This document shows positions 1 through 9,900 of a DNA stretch of 64,000 nucleotides, in pieces (within the stretch, counting starts at the first letter, position 1; each line of letters begins with the position of its first letter). The notes beneath the pieces were generated by a model. The model searched no databases. It saw only the letters and a program-made list of their open reading frames with translations, and was not told where the DNA came from. Both the position numbers and the translations under genes were made by a program. Origin of the DNA: Flavobacterium ajazii (lineage in GTDB: Bacteria > Bacteroidota > Bacteroidia > Flavobacteriales > Flavobacteriaceae); the NCBI RefSeq assembly GCF_010614725.1, contig NZ_JAAEHL010000010.1, positions 175,435-239,434 on the forward strand. The letters run 5' to 3'.

Positions 1-1
1 A

Positions 2-1198
2 GGCAGTAAAGAAGGAACTTATACAGGTTCTTTGGGCATAGGAGAACGCAATACTGCCGGAAGCAATGTGCCATTTTTACTGGACAATTTAGACAAAATA
101 GGAACAGAAAACTCTAATCCAAATTATCCGTTAGGATGGTCTCAGGCTTGTAATACGCCTTTCCGTTACTGGAAAAGTGATGCCAACAGTGAAGGCGCTA
201 CACACAATCCGTTGATTGTTAGCTGGCCAAACGGAATAAAGGAAAAAGGAGGCATCCGCACGCAGTACAGTCACGTTTCGGATATTTTGCCTACAACAGT
301 TGAACTTGCAAAAGTCAGTGTTCCGGAAGTAATCAACGGATATCCGCAATGGCCAATTCAGGGAACCAGTTTTGCTTTTTCTTTCAACGACGGAAAGGCA
401 CCAACGCGTCATCATGTACAATACTATGAACTTCATGGAGGCCGTTCGATTTATAAAGATGGCTGGAAAGCAAGCGTTTATCATCCGCGAAATTACTCCG
501 GTGATACGGCAAGCAATGACCCGAATTTTAACCCACGCCCTTTCAGTCAGGACAAATGGGAACTTTATAACCTGAACGAAGACTGGAATGAAATTAATGA
601 CTTAGCAGCAAAGAATCCGGAAAAACTGAAAGAACTTCAGGATTTGTTTGACAGCGAAGCCAAAAACAATAACGTCTATCCTTTACACAGTTATCAGGAA
701 GGATTGGCAAAACCTGTAATTAAGCCCAAAACGGTAATTCTTGAAGGAGTATCACAAAAAATTCAGGTCAATATTGGAAAAGGAGCTGTAACCATTACCG
801 CAAATATTGAAACTTATGCGAAAACTGACGAAGGCGTAATATTTGCAAACGGTGGATTATTGGGTGGTTCCAGCCTCTACATTAAAGACGGAAAACTGCA
901 ATACATTCTCAACAATGGATTGGAAGAAAAAATTCTGACAGCATCTAAACCACTTAATGTTGGTAAAAATACCATCAAACTAGAATATACCGATTCAAAA
1001 AGTATTGTGTTGTCTCTTAATGGCGAAAAAGTAGCTGAAGAAAATAATATTAACCGTGGAAAATACCTTAACAGTATCTCTGGTGAAGGAATTAGCGTGG
1101 GTAAAGATTTAAATTCTCCGGTAACCAAATCCTATCCGGTACCGTTTGATTTTAAAGGAAAAGTAACAAAGATTGTGATTGAACAAAGTGTACAATAA
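2..1198 (+). CDS. Arylsulfatase, C-terminal part (cut by the window start)
   Basis: The frame is already open at the first base, so this is the 3' part of a larger gene. The visible protein aligns with the second half of the arylsulfatase at 2495-4810: shared stretches include DKIGTE, a TPFR-W motif, NSEG-TH-PLIV, HVQYYELHG and WELYNLNED. Its last 150 residues form the same all-beta C-terminal domain (ITANIETYAKTDEGVIFANGG). The catalytic Cys/Ser motif would lie upstream of the window. Family role: hydrolysis of sulfate esters, in the periplasm or at the cell surface. The next gene starts 16 nt downstream, so it is the first visible member of a sulfatase / M28-like / sulfatase operon. The family call is firm; the substrate is unknown. 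Confidence 0.85.
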   Translation, partial: GSKEGTYTGSLGIGERNTAGSNVPFLLDNLDKIGTENSNPNYPLGWSQACNTPFRYWKSDANSEGATHNPLIVSWPNGIKEKGGIRTQYSHVSDILPTTVELAKVSVPEVINGYPQWPIQGTSFAFSFNDGKAPTRHHVQYYELHGGRSIYKDGWKASVYHPRNYSGDTASNDPNFNPRPFSQDKWELYNLNEDWNEINDLAAKNPEKLKELQDLFDSEAKNNNVYPLHSYQEGLAKPVIKPKTVILEGVSQKIQVNIGKGAVTITANIETYAKTDEGVIFANGGLLGGSSLYIKDGKLQYILNNGLEEKILTASKPLNVGKNTIKLEYTDSKSIVLSLNGEKVAEENNINRGKYLNSISGEGISVGKDLNSPVTKSYPVPFDFKGKVTKIVIEQSVQ

Positions 1199-1214
1199 TT
1201 TATTGTAAGAAAGT

Positions 1215-2477
1215 ATGAAATCAAAATATTCAATCCTTGCAGCTTTCCTGTTAATTGGAGCCACCACATTAGGTCAGAACAAATCCGAAGCTGATTTTTT
1301 CAATGGGAATCAACTGTTTTCTACCGTTCAGAAATTTGTTTCCCTTGGCGAACACCGCACCGGGACTCCAGCCGATCTGGCTACGTCAGACTGGCTGGGC
1401 AAAGAGCTGGTTTCTTATGGATACAACGTAAAGTATCTGGAATTTCCTATTCGGCAATTCTTTCCCGAAAAAGTATCCCTGTCTAACGGAAAAGAAACGA
1501 TAAAAGCCTTTCCGTTATGGTGGGTAGATGAGAAAGCCAGCCGAACTGTGACAGCCCCATTAGTTGATGCAGGTAAAGATAATGCCTATTGCAAAGATAA
1601 TATTGCACTGATTCATCTTCCGCTTAAAAAGCAAAGAGCCAATCCGAAAGTTTATATTGATTCGATTATCAATTTGGGTGTTAAAGGCATCGTTGCCATT
1701 ACCGATAATCAGTCGGGAGAAATCGAAGCCTACAATACCAACAAAGATCAGCAGCCATGGAAGGTTCCGATTATTTTAATTGCACCCAAAGACAGTGTAA
1801 AAGCACTTGCCTTTGTAAAAAGCAGTAAACCGGTTACGCTGGCTGTTAACGGTACTTTTAAAGATGTCAAAGGCCGTAATGTTTATGGTACAATTGGTAA
1901 TGGAGATAAGTACATTGTAATCTCAACTCCTATCAGCGGCTGGTTTACCTGTGGCGGAGAACGTGGTTCGGGTATCGCTATCTGGCTATCACTAGCCAAA
2001 TGGGCTGCTTCCCTAAAATCGAAATATACCTTTGTGTTTACCGGCAATTCAGGTCATGAACATGCTTTTAAAGGCGCACATGAATACCTGGAACAAAATG
2101 CACCGCCTGTAGAAAAAACACACTTGTGGATTCACTTTGGTGCGGGTGCAGCAACATTGGAATACAAAACCACTGCTTCAGGATTAGTAAAGCAAACCAA
2201 TGTTGATCCAAAACGGAGATTCTTCTTTAATGACCCTGTAAAAAAATCCTTCAATACTGCATTTGCAGGAATTGATGCGGTGAAAGTTTTGGCAAATGAA
2301 AATCCGGGTGGAGAACTTATTTATGTGGCAAAAAAAGGATACAAAAGATTTGCAGGCGTTTCGTATGCGCATCCGTTTTTTCATGTAAATACTGATGATG
2401 CCAGTACCACTTCTCCGAAAATTTTGGAAGAAACAGCAAAGGCTTTTAAGGATTTCATTACAGCAGAAATAAAATAA
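1215..2477 (+). CDS. Secreted M28-fold peptidase-like protein with a degenerate active site
   Basis: 420 aa with an N-terminal signal peptide (about 1-20, ending TTLGQ). Residues about 95-215 look like a PA-type insert, followed by an M28-like core. In active M28 enzymes the metal ligands fall in A-H-x-D, D-N-x-S-G, E-E-H, D-M-x-G and a final His. Here the first two positions read STPISGWF and GGERGSG (about 237-253) and the Glu-Glu pair reads GNSGHEH (277-283). Only a late His in FFHVNTDD (about 388-395) resembles the family. I infer that it is not a normal two-metal peptidase; it may bind substrate or do another reaction. It lies 16 nt after one sulfatase and 17 nt before another, which suggests a shared role in handling sulfated material. 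The fold call is moderate and the function unknown. Confidence 0.6.
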   Translation: MKSKYSILAAFLLIGATTLGQNKSEADFFNGNQLFSTVQKFVSLGEHRTGTPADLATSDWLGKELVSYGYNVKYLEFPIRQFFPEKVSLSNGKETIKAFPLWWVDEKASRTVTAPLVDAGKDNAYCKDNIALIHLPLKKQRANPKVYIDSIINLGVKGIVAITDNQSGEIEAYNTNKDQQPWKVPIILIAPKDSVKALAFVKSSKPVTLAVNGTFKDVKGRNVYGTIGNGDKYIVISTPISGWFTCGGERGSGIAIWLSLAKWAASLKSKYTFVFTGNSGHEHAFKGAHEYLEQNAPPVEKTHLWIHFGAGAATLEYKTTASGLVKQTNVDPKRRFFFNDPVKKSFNTAFAGIDAVKVLANENPGGELIYVAKKGYKRFAGVSYAHPFFHVNTDDASTTSPKILEETAKAFKDFITAEIK

Positions 2478-2494
2478 CTTTTAAAAAAATTACA

Positions 2495-4810
2495 ATGAAT
2501 AAAATAATTTTCAAAACCGGAATCAGGATGCTTTTGGTATCTTCCGTATTAATGAATGCTTATGGGCAACAATCCGGACAATTAACTTCCGATAAAGAGT
2601 TTAAAGGGAAAATCGGAAGGACAGTCGCTGAGTCACAAGAGTATCATCCCGAAAAGAAAAAAGCCCCGGCAGGAGCACCAAACGTAATTGTTTTCCTGAT
2701 TGATGATGCCGGATATGGTACTTCAAGCGCTTTTGGAGGACTCATGCAAACCCCGGTATTAGACAGTTTGGCCAATAACGGTATTCGTTATACCAATTTC
2801 CACTCCACAGGGGTTTGTTCTCCTACACGTGCGGCTTTACTGACGGGTAGAAACCATCATTCGGTACACATGGGAACTTTGAACTACAGCTCCAGCGGCT
2901 TTCCGGGTTATGATGCCATTATGCCTGGTGACAAAGCAACGATTGCCGAAGTATTACATGAAAATAATTATAATTCTTTTGCTGTTGGAAAGTATCACGT
3001 GGCTCCATTAGATGAAATTACCACAAACGGCCCTTTTGACAGATGGGCTGTGGGACGTGGTTTTGATCATTTTTATGGTTTTCAGTTAGGGCATACAGAT
3101 CAATATCATCCCAACTTATACGAGGATAGAAAAGTCATTGATATTGAACCCAACAACAAACATTTAACTACATTATTGGCAGACAAAGCTATTAGTTATA
3201 TTGCCAACCAAAAATCAATACAACCAGAAAAACCGTTTTTCCTTTATTTTGCTACCGGAGCTATTCATTCTCCGCATCAGGTAGATAAAAAATGGAGCGA
3301 TTTGTACAAAGGTAAATTCGACAAAGGCTGGGACTGGTATCGTGAAGAAGTATTTGCACGCCAAAAAAGACTGGGGGTAATCCCTGCAAATGCAGTATTG
3401 CCGGATCGTGACCCAACGGTAAAAGCATGGAACAGCTTAACGCCTGAACAGAAAAAAGTATATACCCGTTTTATGGAGGTGTACGCAGGCTTTTTAACGC
3501 ATGCTGATTATGAATTTGGACGTATTGTTAATTATCTGAAAGAAATAGGACAGTCAGATAATACCGTTATTCTGGTAAGTATTGGAGATAACGGATCAAG
3601 TCACAGTCCGACGAACGGATCTTTCAATGGATATATCAGCAGTCTGGATGAAGACAAACAGGTTGCTGAACTTTATAAAAATATTGATAAGATCGGAACA
3701 GAACATTCGTTTCAGGATGCTCCTTCGGGATGGACACAGGCCACCAACACCCCTTTCCGTTTATGGAAAGCCGATCCTAACAGTGAAGGCGGAACACACC
3801 AGCCGCTTATTGTGTATTATCCAAATGGCGGATTTAAAAAAGGTGCGATACATAACCAATATGGACACGTAATTGATATCGCCCCGACTATTTATGAATT
3901 AACCGGTGCAAAAGTACCAGAGGTAATAAAAGGATTCAAACAACAGCCTATAGAAGGTACCAGTCTGGTTTATTCGTTTAAAAATGCCGATGCACCCAAC
4001 CGTCACACTGTTCAGTATTATGAACTTTTTGGAAAACGTGCTATTGTTAAGGATGGCTGGAAAGCTTCGGTTTTTCACAAATCAGGAACAGACTTTTCTA
4101 AAGATGTGTGGGAACTGTATAATCTGAACGAAGATTTTAACGAACGTATTGACTTAGCAGCTAAATTTCCTGAAAAGGTAAAAGAATTACAGGCTTTATT
4201 TGATGCAGAAGCCATAAAATATAATGTTTATCCTCTGACTGATCATGCATTAGGACACAGCGCAGGCGGAAGAGAACGCAGTCCGTTTGGATTGAAAAAC
4301 AAAGTAATTTTGTATCCGGGAATTGATCAGTTTCTTACGTACAGCGGACCTCAATTTCAAAACGATCCCTTCACAATTACTGCGGATGTTGAATTAAAAT
4401 CTACAACAGAACAAGGAGTTCTCTTTGCTACCGGTTCTGAATTTGACGGTCTGAGTTTGTTCATCAAAGACGGAAAATTTATTGTAGCCCATAATACCGG
4501 AAGTATCATTAAACATTTGGAATCGAATGTTCCTGTTCCTGTTGGAAAGTCAAAACTAAAATTTGAGTTCAATTATACTTCCCCTCCAAAAGGCAATAAA
4601 GACCGAAATCTTCCTGCCGGAACAGAGGCCATTTATATCAATGACAAAAAAGTAGCAGAAAGACAAATTATAGCTTCTGAAGGCAGAATAGGTATTTACA
4701 AAGACGGTATTGATGTTGGTGCAGACCGAAATTCTCCTGTCTCAGACAAATACAAAGTTCCGTTCAATTTCACAGGAAAATTGAATAATATTACCATAGA
4801 ATACAAATAA
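2495..4810 (+). CDS. Arylsulfatase with C-terminal jelly-roll-like domain
   Basis: 771 aa with a signal peptide (about 1-24). The alkaline-phosphatase-superfamily sulfatase core shows the metal-binding Asp pair in FLIDDAGYG (D70, D71) and the formylglycine motif C-S-P-T-R (C108 to R112) within GVCSPTRAALLTGR. A later conserved segment, NSEGGTHQPLIVYYPNG, matches the partial sulfatase upstream. From about residue 610 a beta-rich domain resembling a concanavalin/LamG fold follows, which is unusual for minimal sulfatases and could bind carbohydrate. Family role: release of sulfate from sulfate esters; the Cys must be converted to formylglycine by an enzyme not encoded in this window. It ends the operon, with a hairpin after the stop. 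The natural substrate cannot be read from sequence. Confidence 0.92.
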   Translation: MNKIIFKTGIRMLLVSSVLMNAYGQQSGQLTSDKEFKGKIGRTVAESQEYHPEKKKAPAGAPNVIVFLIDDAGYGTSSAFGGLMQTPVLDSLANNGIRYTNFHSTGVCSPTRAALLTGRNHHSVHMGTLNYSSSGFPGYDAIMPGDKATIAEVLHENNYNSFAVGKYHVAPLDEITTNGPFDRWAVGRGFDHFYGFQLGHTDQYHPNLYEDRKVIDIEPNNKHLTTLLADKAISYIANQKSIQPEKPFFLYFATGAIHSPHQVDKKWSDLYKGKFDKGWDWYREEVFARQKRLGVIPANAVLPDRDPTVKAWNSLTPEQKKVYTRFMEVYAGFLTHADYEFGRIVNYLKEIGQSDNTVILVSIGDNGSSHSPTNGSFNGYISSLDEDKQVAELYKNIDKIGTEHSFQDAPSGWTQATNTPFRLWKADPNSEGGTHQPLIVYYPNGGFKKGAIHNQYGHVIDIAPTIYELTGAKVPEVIKGFKQQPIEGTSLVYSFKNADAPNRHTVQYYELFGKRAIVKDGWKASVFHKSGTDFSKDVWELYNLNEDFNERIDLAAKFPEKVKELQALFDAEAIKYNVYPLTDHALGHSAGGRERSPFGLKNKVILYPGIDQFLTYSGPQFQNDPFTITADVELKSTTEQGVLFATGSEFDGLSLFIKDGKFIVAHNTGSIIKHLESNVPVPVGKSKLKFEFNYTSPPKGNKDRNLPAGTEAIYINDKKVAERQIIASEGRIGIYKDGIDVGADRNSPVSDKYKVPFNFTGKLNNITIEYK

Positions 4811-4814
4811 GATC

Positions 4815-4861
4815 AAATACAAAAGCGGTCAGTTCAATACGAATTGGTCGCTTTGTATTTT
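4815..4861 (+). terminator. Hairpin after the sulfatase operon
   Basis: Arms AAATACAAAAGCG and CGCTTTGTATTT (one unpaired A) flank a GTC/GGTC-containing loop and end in a T-rich run, five bases after the sulfatase stop codon. This is a plausible intrinsic terminator separating the sulfatase operon from the exporter gene. Confidence 0.6.
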
Positions 4862-4878
4862 GAAAAAGCAAATAGACA

Positions 4879-4945
4879 ATGTCAACCTGAATAGAATTGA
4901 AGACCTATGGATACTGAAGGGCTTCGACTCCCCTCAGCCTGACAC
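4879..4945. repeat. Interspersed palindromic repeat, copy 1 (degenerate)
   Basis: The right arm CTTCGACTCCCCTCAGCCTG, followed by ACA, matches the right arm of the better-preserved copy at 58530-58597. The left arm (GTCAACCTGAATAGAATTG) is decayed. The remainder of the 222-nt gap before the exporter gene is AT-rich and shows no gene. Confidence 0.7.
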
Positions 4946-5032
4946 TTTTTTATATTTCACAAAACACATTTAAAAATACTTTTATTACATTCATTACATA
5001 AATAAAAAACTAAACCATAACCATTAACTAAA

Positions 5033-6292
5033 ATGTCACAAAAAACAAAACAACCTACCCTTCACGAAGACTGGACAGTCGTACTGTTAGGATTTTTAAT
5101 CATCGGAATTTCACTTTTTGTATTTCTTCCTGAAGTCCCGGCATTCAAATGGTCCAACGGATCCGATCTGCTTACAGATGTATTTTCCTTTGGAAATCTG
5201 CAAATTCTGCTGGTTCAGTTTATTTATCTGATTATTATCGGAACTATTGCTGTTTTTTTAATTGGCAAATCGGTAAAAAACTTTTTATTGGGTTTTCCAA
5301 TCGTGTATCTGCTGACAGTTTTAGCATTAATTATTGCCGGCAATACATTCATAAAAGGGCTTAATTTAGAAGCCGTTATTTTTAGTTTGATTATTGGTCT
5401 TGTAATTGGCAATTTCTTCAAACTGCCGGAATGGTTTCGTTCCGCACTTTCAACAGAAGTTTTCGTGAAAATTGGATTGGTTTTGTTGGGAACAAGCGTT
5501 ATTTTTTCAGACATTCTGAAAGCAGGTTCTTTAGGATTAATTCAGGCTTTAGTTGTAGTCTTATCGGTTTGGTATTTTGCTTTCTGGCTTTGCAAAAAAT
5601 TAAAAGTCGATGATGAACTGACTATGATGATTTCGAGTGCGGTTTCTATTTGCGGGGTTTCTGCGGCTATTGCAACTTCGGGAGCTATTAAAGGCGATTC
5701 AAAAAAACTGTCATATGTAATTTCGATGGTATTAGTTACTGCTATTCCAATGATGATTTTCATGCCCGTTATTGCCCAATATTTTAATTTCTCCGAAGAA
5801 GTTACAGGAGCCTGGCTGGGCGGCAGTATTGATACTTCCGGCGCAGTTGTCGCATCAGGAACACTGGTGGGAGAAACCGCTTTGAAAATCAGTACAATTG
5901 TAAAATTTTCACAAAATGTTTTATTGGGACTGGCCGCTTTTGCCATCTCAGTTTATTGGACTTATACCCATAATAAATCTGAAGAAGCTGTTGCTTCAAA
6001 ACCAACCTTAGGAGTTATTTGGGAACGTTTTCCAAAATTTGTAATTGGCTTTATTGCAGCTTCAGTCGTATTTTCTTTTCTGATTACTTCTGAAACAAGA
6101 GATTTAGTAAAAGACAGTTTGAAAAACCTTCAGGGAATTTGGTTTGCCCTCGCTTTTACCAGTATCGGTTTAGAGACTAACTTTAAGGATTTATTCAGCA
6201 ACAACAGTCAAAAGCCTTTATTTGCTTTTCTGATTGCTCAGTTTTTTAATGTGATTATTACGCTGATTATTGCTTTTTTGTTATTTGGATAA
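5033..6292 (+). CDS. YeiH-family putative sulfate exporter
   Basis: 419 aa, polytopic membrane protein with about ten hydrophobic segments. It carries the family hallmark SVSICGVSAAIATSGAIKG (about 202-220) and the segment GGSIDTSGAVVASG (about 262-275). These place it in the YeiH / UPF0324 family, whose members are annotated as putative sulfate exporters, though transport evidence is limited. The location supports the role: it sits between sulfatase operons and upstream of cysteine biosynthesis, so excess sulfate released from esters could be expelled. It is a single gene between two hairpins (4815-4861 and 6350-6396). Family assignment is confident; the substrate is inferred. Confidence 0.85.
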   Translation: MSQKTKQPTLHEDWTVVLLGFLIIGISLFVFLPEVPAFKWSNGSDLLTDVFSFGNLQILLVQFIYLIIIGTIAVFLIGKSVKNFLLGFPIVYLLTVLALIIAGNTFIKGLNLEAVIFSLIIGLVIGNFFKLPEWFRSALSTEVFVKIGLVLLGTSVIFSDILKAGSLGLIQALVVVLSVWYFAFWLCKKLKVDDELTMMISSAVSICGVSAAIATSGAIKGDSKKLSYVISMVLVTAIPMMIFMPVIAQYFNFSEEVTGAWLGGSIDTSGAVVASGTLVGETALKISTIVKFSQNVLLGLAAFAISVYWTYTHNKSEEAVASKPTLGVIWERFPKFVIGFIAASVVFSFLITSETRDLVKDSLKNLQGIWFALAFTSIGLETNFKDLFSNNSQKPLFAFLIAQFFNVIITLIIAFLLFG

Positions 6293-6349
6293 ATAATTTA
6301 AGACTATAAAACTTTCTTTTAAGATTCATTAGGAAGTTAAAAATTAAAG

Positions 6350-6396
6350 AACAAAGAGTGTATAATACTTCGATGAGTATTTTACACTCTTTGTTT
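6350..6396. terminator. Strong terminator hairpin after the YeiH-type gene
   Basis: Arms AACAAAGAGTGTA and TACACTCTTTGTT, with an inner AATACT/AGTATT extension and a TCGATG loop. The right arm runs into T-rich sequence. Confidence 0.75.
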
Positions 6397-6493
6397 ATTT
6401 CAAACAAAACGTTAAAAATCAGATAATTAAAAATAAAATTATATTTATCTCATCCGCATCTTTCCTAACATTTTAAAAAAAATTAAAAAAACT

Positions 6494-6524
6494 TTTGGAT
6501 ATCATTATATTAAATTTAACTTTG
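6494..6524 (+). promoter_or_regulatory. Bacteroidota-type promoter for leader 1 and the SusC operon
   Basis: TTTG at 6494-6497 and TAACTTTG at 6517-6524 with a 19-nt spacer match the Bacteroidota consensus TTTG-N19-TAnnTTTG. The transcript should start at about 6529-6531. The same arrangement, with the same spacer and the same -7 box, occurs at 13531-13561 before the cysteine genes. Confidence 0.75.
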
Positions 6525-6549
6525 TCTATAGAATTAGTAGAGTTATAAA
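6511..6549 (+). promoter_or_regulatory. 39-nt block identical to 13548-13586 (candidate operator / 5' end of leader)
   Basis: Thirty-nine bases, from TAAATTTAAC through the -7 box to AGTTATAAA, are identical at the two sulfur loci, whereas flanking bases diverge. The part after the promoter (CTATAGAATTAGTAG) is an imperfect dyad with CTA/TAG ends lying over the expected start site. That fits a shared repressor site or a conserved mRNA 5' end. Identity is seen directly; the function is inferred. Confidence 0.6.
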
Positions 6550-6572
6550 TTTTATCCAAAAGCAATTATATT

Positions 6573-6659
6573 TTGAAAACAATAGTTAACCCCGCACATC
6601 ATTTTCTTCTTAAAAACTACACGTATAACACTTCCCGTTGTATGTGCCACTGTTGTTAA
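6573..6659 (+). CDS. Cys-rich 28-aa leader peptide upstream of the SusC-SusD-sulfatase operon
   Basis: A TTG-initiated 28-codon reading frame whose last six codons encode C-M-C-H-C-C and which ends TGT TGT TAA. Its partner at 13606-13692 has the same length, is identical at about 15 of 28 positions (MKT, N6, A8-H9, L12, K14, Y16, N19-T20, then M-C-x-C-C) and also ends TGT TGT TAA. Synonymous and non-synonymous changes between them show that protein sequence, not just DNA, is preserved. A run of Cys codons just before a stop is the classic form of an attenuation leader reporting charged tRNA-Cys. It lies about 45 nt from the predicted transcript start and 316 nt before the SusC gene. The regulatory role is inferred; the TTG start is the only one fitting both copies. 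Confidence 0.7.
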   Translation: MKTIVNPAHHFLLKNYTYNTSRCMCHCC

Positions 6660-6903
6660 ATCTTCAATATGCCATCTTTAATCCAATTACTATTTTCTAA
6701 ACGTAATCATTGCATCACCAAAATTTTTATTGTAAATACCTAGCTGTTTGCTGGCATTTTTAAAGCAAAAAGCATGTTAAAATATATTCAAAACAAATTT
6801 AAAACTAAAATAATAATGAAGAAAACGTACAGCATCTGCTAAAAAATCAAAATATTTCTGCGGCAACGGAAATATCAGGATTAAAGAAAATTTATCGCTA
6901 AAT

Positions 6904-6950
6904 AAAGGACTAACAGAGAGTTTAAAAATAAACTTTCAGGACTCCTTTTT
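6904..6950 (+). terminator. Possible attenuator hairpin before the SusC gene
   Basis: AAAGGACT...AGTTT can pair with AAACT...AGGACTCCTTT, with internal mismatches, and is followed by TTTTTAT, 25 nt before the SusC start. In the context of the Cys leader it could be the terminator that is switched. No equally clear hairpin was found in the second locus. The rest of 6660-6903 is AT-rich with no gene seen. Confidence 0.4.
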
Positions 6951-6975
6951 ATAATTACCAAAACTACATTACGTA

Positions 6976-9900
6976 ATGACAAAAAATATAAATATCCTTT
7001 TATGGATTAGCATTTTATTGATTTCAGCCGGCATTAATGCCCAAAATACACAAGCCACCATTAACTCTACACTAAACGGAACTGTCATCGATCAGGTTAC
7101 CAATCAGCCAATTCCGGGAGTTAACATTCAGATTAAAGGTACCACACATACAGCAGTAACCGATTTAGACGGAAAGTTCTATTTCCAGACAGGCCAAAAA
7201 TTCCCATACATCCTGATCGTAAGTTATATCGGTTATGTTACCGCAGAACACACTGCTACTACTGATTTTGTTCAGATTTCATTAAAAGAAGACCGCAAAG
7301 AACTCGATGAACTTGTAATCATCGGATACGGAAGCACTACAAAAAAAGATTATACAGGTGCTGCCGAAACCGTTTCATCTACAGCTTTAAAGGCAACACA
7401 ACGCACACTTGAAAGCTCACTTCAGGGCTCTGTAGCCGGGGTAAACGTTACACAGACTTCAGGTCAGCCGGGTGCGGGATTAAGCATTCGTATTCGTGGA
7501 GGAAGTTCGATCCAGGGAGGAAATGAACCGTTGTATGTAATTGACGGATTCCCGCTTTATAATTCGGATGTGACTTCAGGAGTTTTGAGCGGAACGCCAA
7601 CAAATCCGCTATCCTCCATAAATCCTGCCGATATTGAATCTATTACGGTTTTAAAAGATGCTTCTTCTACAGCAATCTACGGATCCAGAGGAGCTAACGG
7701 TGTTGTGATTATTACTACGAAAAAAGGATCTGCCAGTGCCATGACGGTAAATTATGATTTTACCATTGGCCAGCAGGAAGTACGCAATAAAGTGGATGTT
7801 TTGGATGCAAAAGGTTTCGCCCGACTTCGAAATGCTGCTTTATACGATACAAATCCTGCTTTGGGCACAAATCAATATTTAAGTGATGCGCAAATTGCGG
7901 CACTAGGAAAAGGAGTTGACTGGCAGGAAGAAGCCTTTCAGAAAGGACTTGTACAAAATCATCAGTTGAGTATTTCAGGCGGAAACAATCAGACTAAATA
8001 TGCTGTTTCTGGGAATTATTACAATCAGGAAGGAATTATTAAAAACACCGGTTTTGAAAGGCTGAGCGGAAGAGTTAACCTGACTTCGAAAATAAGCAGC
8101 AAAGCACGAATTGGTTTGAATCTTACCATTTCAGAAACGAAATCAAAAGTGGCTCCGGCAGGTTTGATCACTTCTTTACTAAGCATGCCTCCTACTGCCA
8201 CTATTTATGAGCCGGACGGAAGTTATACGCTAAGAAATCCATTTGAAAACATCTTCGCAAATCCAATTGCAACCTTAAATGAGCGTAAAAATGAAGCCAT
8301 TACAGACCGAATCCTTGGAACGATTTACGGCGAATATGATATCCTGAAAAACCTGGTTTTCAAAGTTTCTTTTGGAACAGATTTAATTTTCAACAAAGAG
8401 AAAAGTTATCTTCCGTCCTCTATTTATGAAGGACTGATTACAAATGGAGAAGGGAAAATTGGAACAGCCGATTCAAGAACCTGGCTAAACGAAAACACCC
8501 TTACCTACTCTAAAGTTTTTGGAGAAAAACACAATCTGAATGTCTTGGCGGGTTATACGCAGCAAAATTCTACTAAAGAATTTGTTACAGCAGGCTCTCA
8601 GCAATTTGTAAACGATGTTACGTATTATTACAGTCTTCAAAGTGGGAATGTGGCTTTAATGCCTTCTTCAGGAGAAAGCACCTGGGCTTTGAACTCCTAT
8701 TTATCAAGGGTTAACTACAACTATGATTCAAAATATTTTTTAACGGCAAGTTTAAGAGCCGACGGTTCTTCCAGATTCGGAAAAAATAATAAATGGGGTT
8801 ATTTCCCTTCTTTTGCTGTCGCATGGCAAATTAGCAATGAAGACTTTTTTACTCCTGTAAAAGATGTCATCAACAGCTTAAAAATCAGAACCAGTTACGG
8901 TGCTACCGGAAATCAGGAAATTGGAGAATACCAGTCACTTGCTACATTAAGCAGTGTGAAATACCTTTTTGGAGACCAGATTTACACCGGCTTTACGCCA
9001 ACCAGAATCTCAAATGATGATTTAGGCTGGGAATTGACCAACCAGTTTGATGCTGGTGTTGACGTAGGTTTTTTTGATGATAAACTGAACCTGACAGTAG
9101 ACGTTTATCGCAAAACAACAAAAGATTTACTATTGGCAGTTCAAATTCCATATACGACAGGATTTACCTCATCATTACAGAACTTTGGTACCGTACAAAA
9201 TCAGGGAATTGAATTAGGAATCAATACAGCTCTTGGAAACACCGCTTTTTCATGGAATTCAAATTTCAATATTTCATTCAACAGCAATAAAATCATTGCG
9301 CTTGGAAATGATGCTGAATTCTATACTTTCGGGAATTACATCCTTAGAAAAGGAGAATCTTTAGGTACCTTTTACGGTGCTGTAACCGATGGTATTCTAC
9401 AAACGGCAGATATCGCTACAAAGGGAGCATTTACTGGAAATGCAACTCCTAAAGCGGGTGACCGTTTGTATAAAGATATCAATGGTGATGGTGCTTTTAC
9501 AACCGCTGCCGACAGAACCAGCATTGGTGATGCACAGCCTGATTTTATATTTGGTTTCACTAATACTTTTACGTACAGAGGTTTTGAATTATCTGCACTT
9601 ATCAATGGATCGGTTGGAAATAAAATCCTGAACGGAAATGCTCAGGCTCTTGAATTGTACAACGGACAGCAAAATGCTTCCACAAGTGCTTTAGATGCCT
9701 GGACTCCAACTAATCCAAGCACCTCAACGCCACGTGCCAAACTGGATCCGGCACCTATTTTCTCTGATAGGTTTGTTGAAGATGGTTCTTTTGTGAGAAT
9801 CAAAAACATCACCTTCAGTTATAATTTACCAAAAAAGGTTTCAGAAAAACTGCTTCTGACTTCTGTTAAGTTCAGAGTCGTAGGCGAAAACCTTTTCACT

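Noticed and set aside
131..484. Minus-strand open frames inside the sulfatase, SusC and other long genes
   Set aside because: They lie wholly within well-supported genes in other frames and show no family features.
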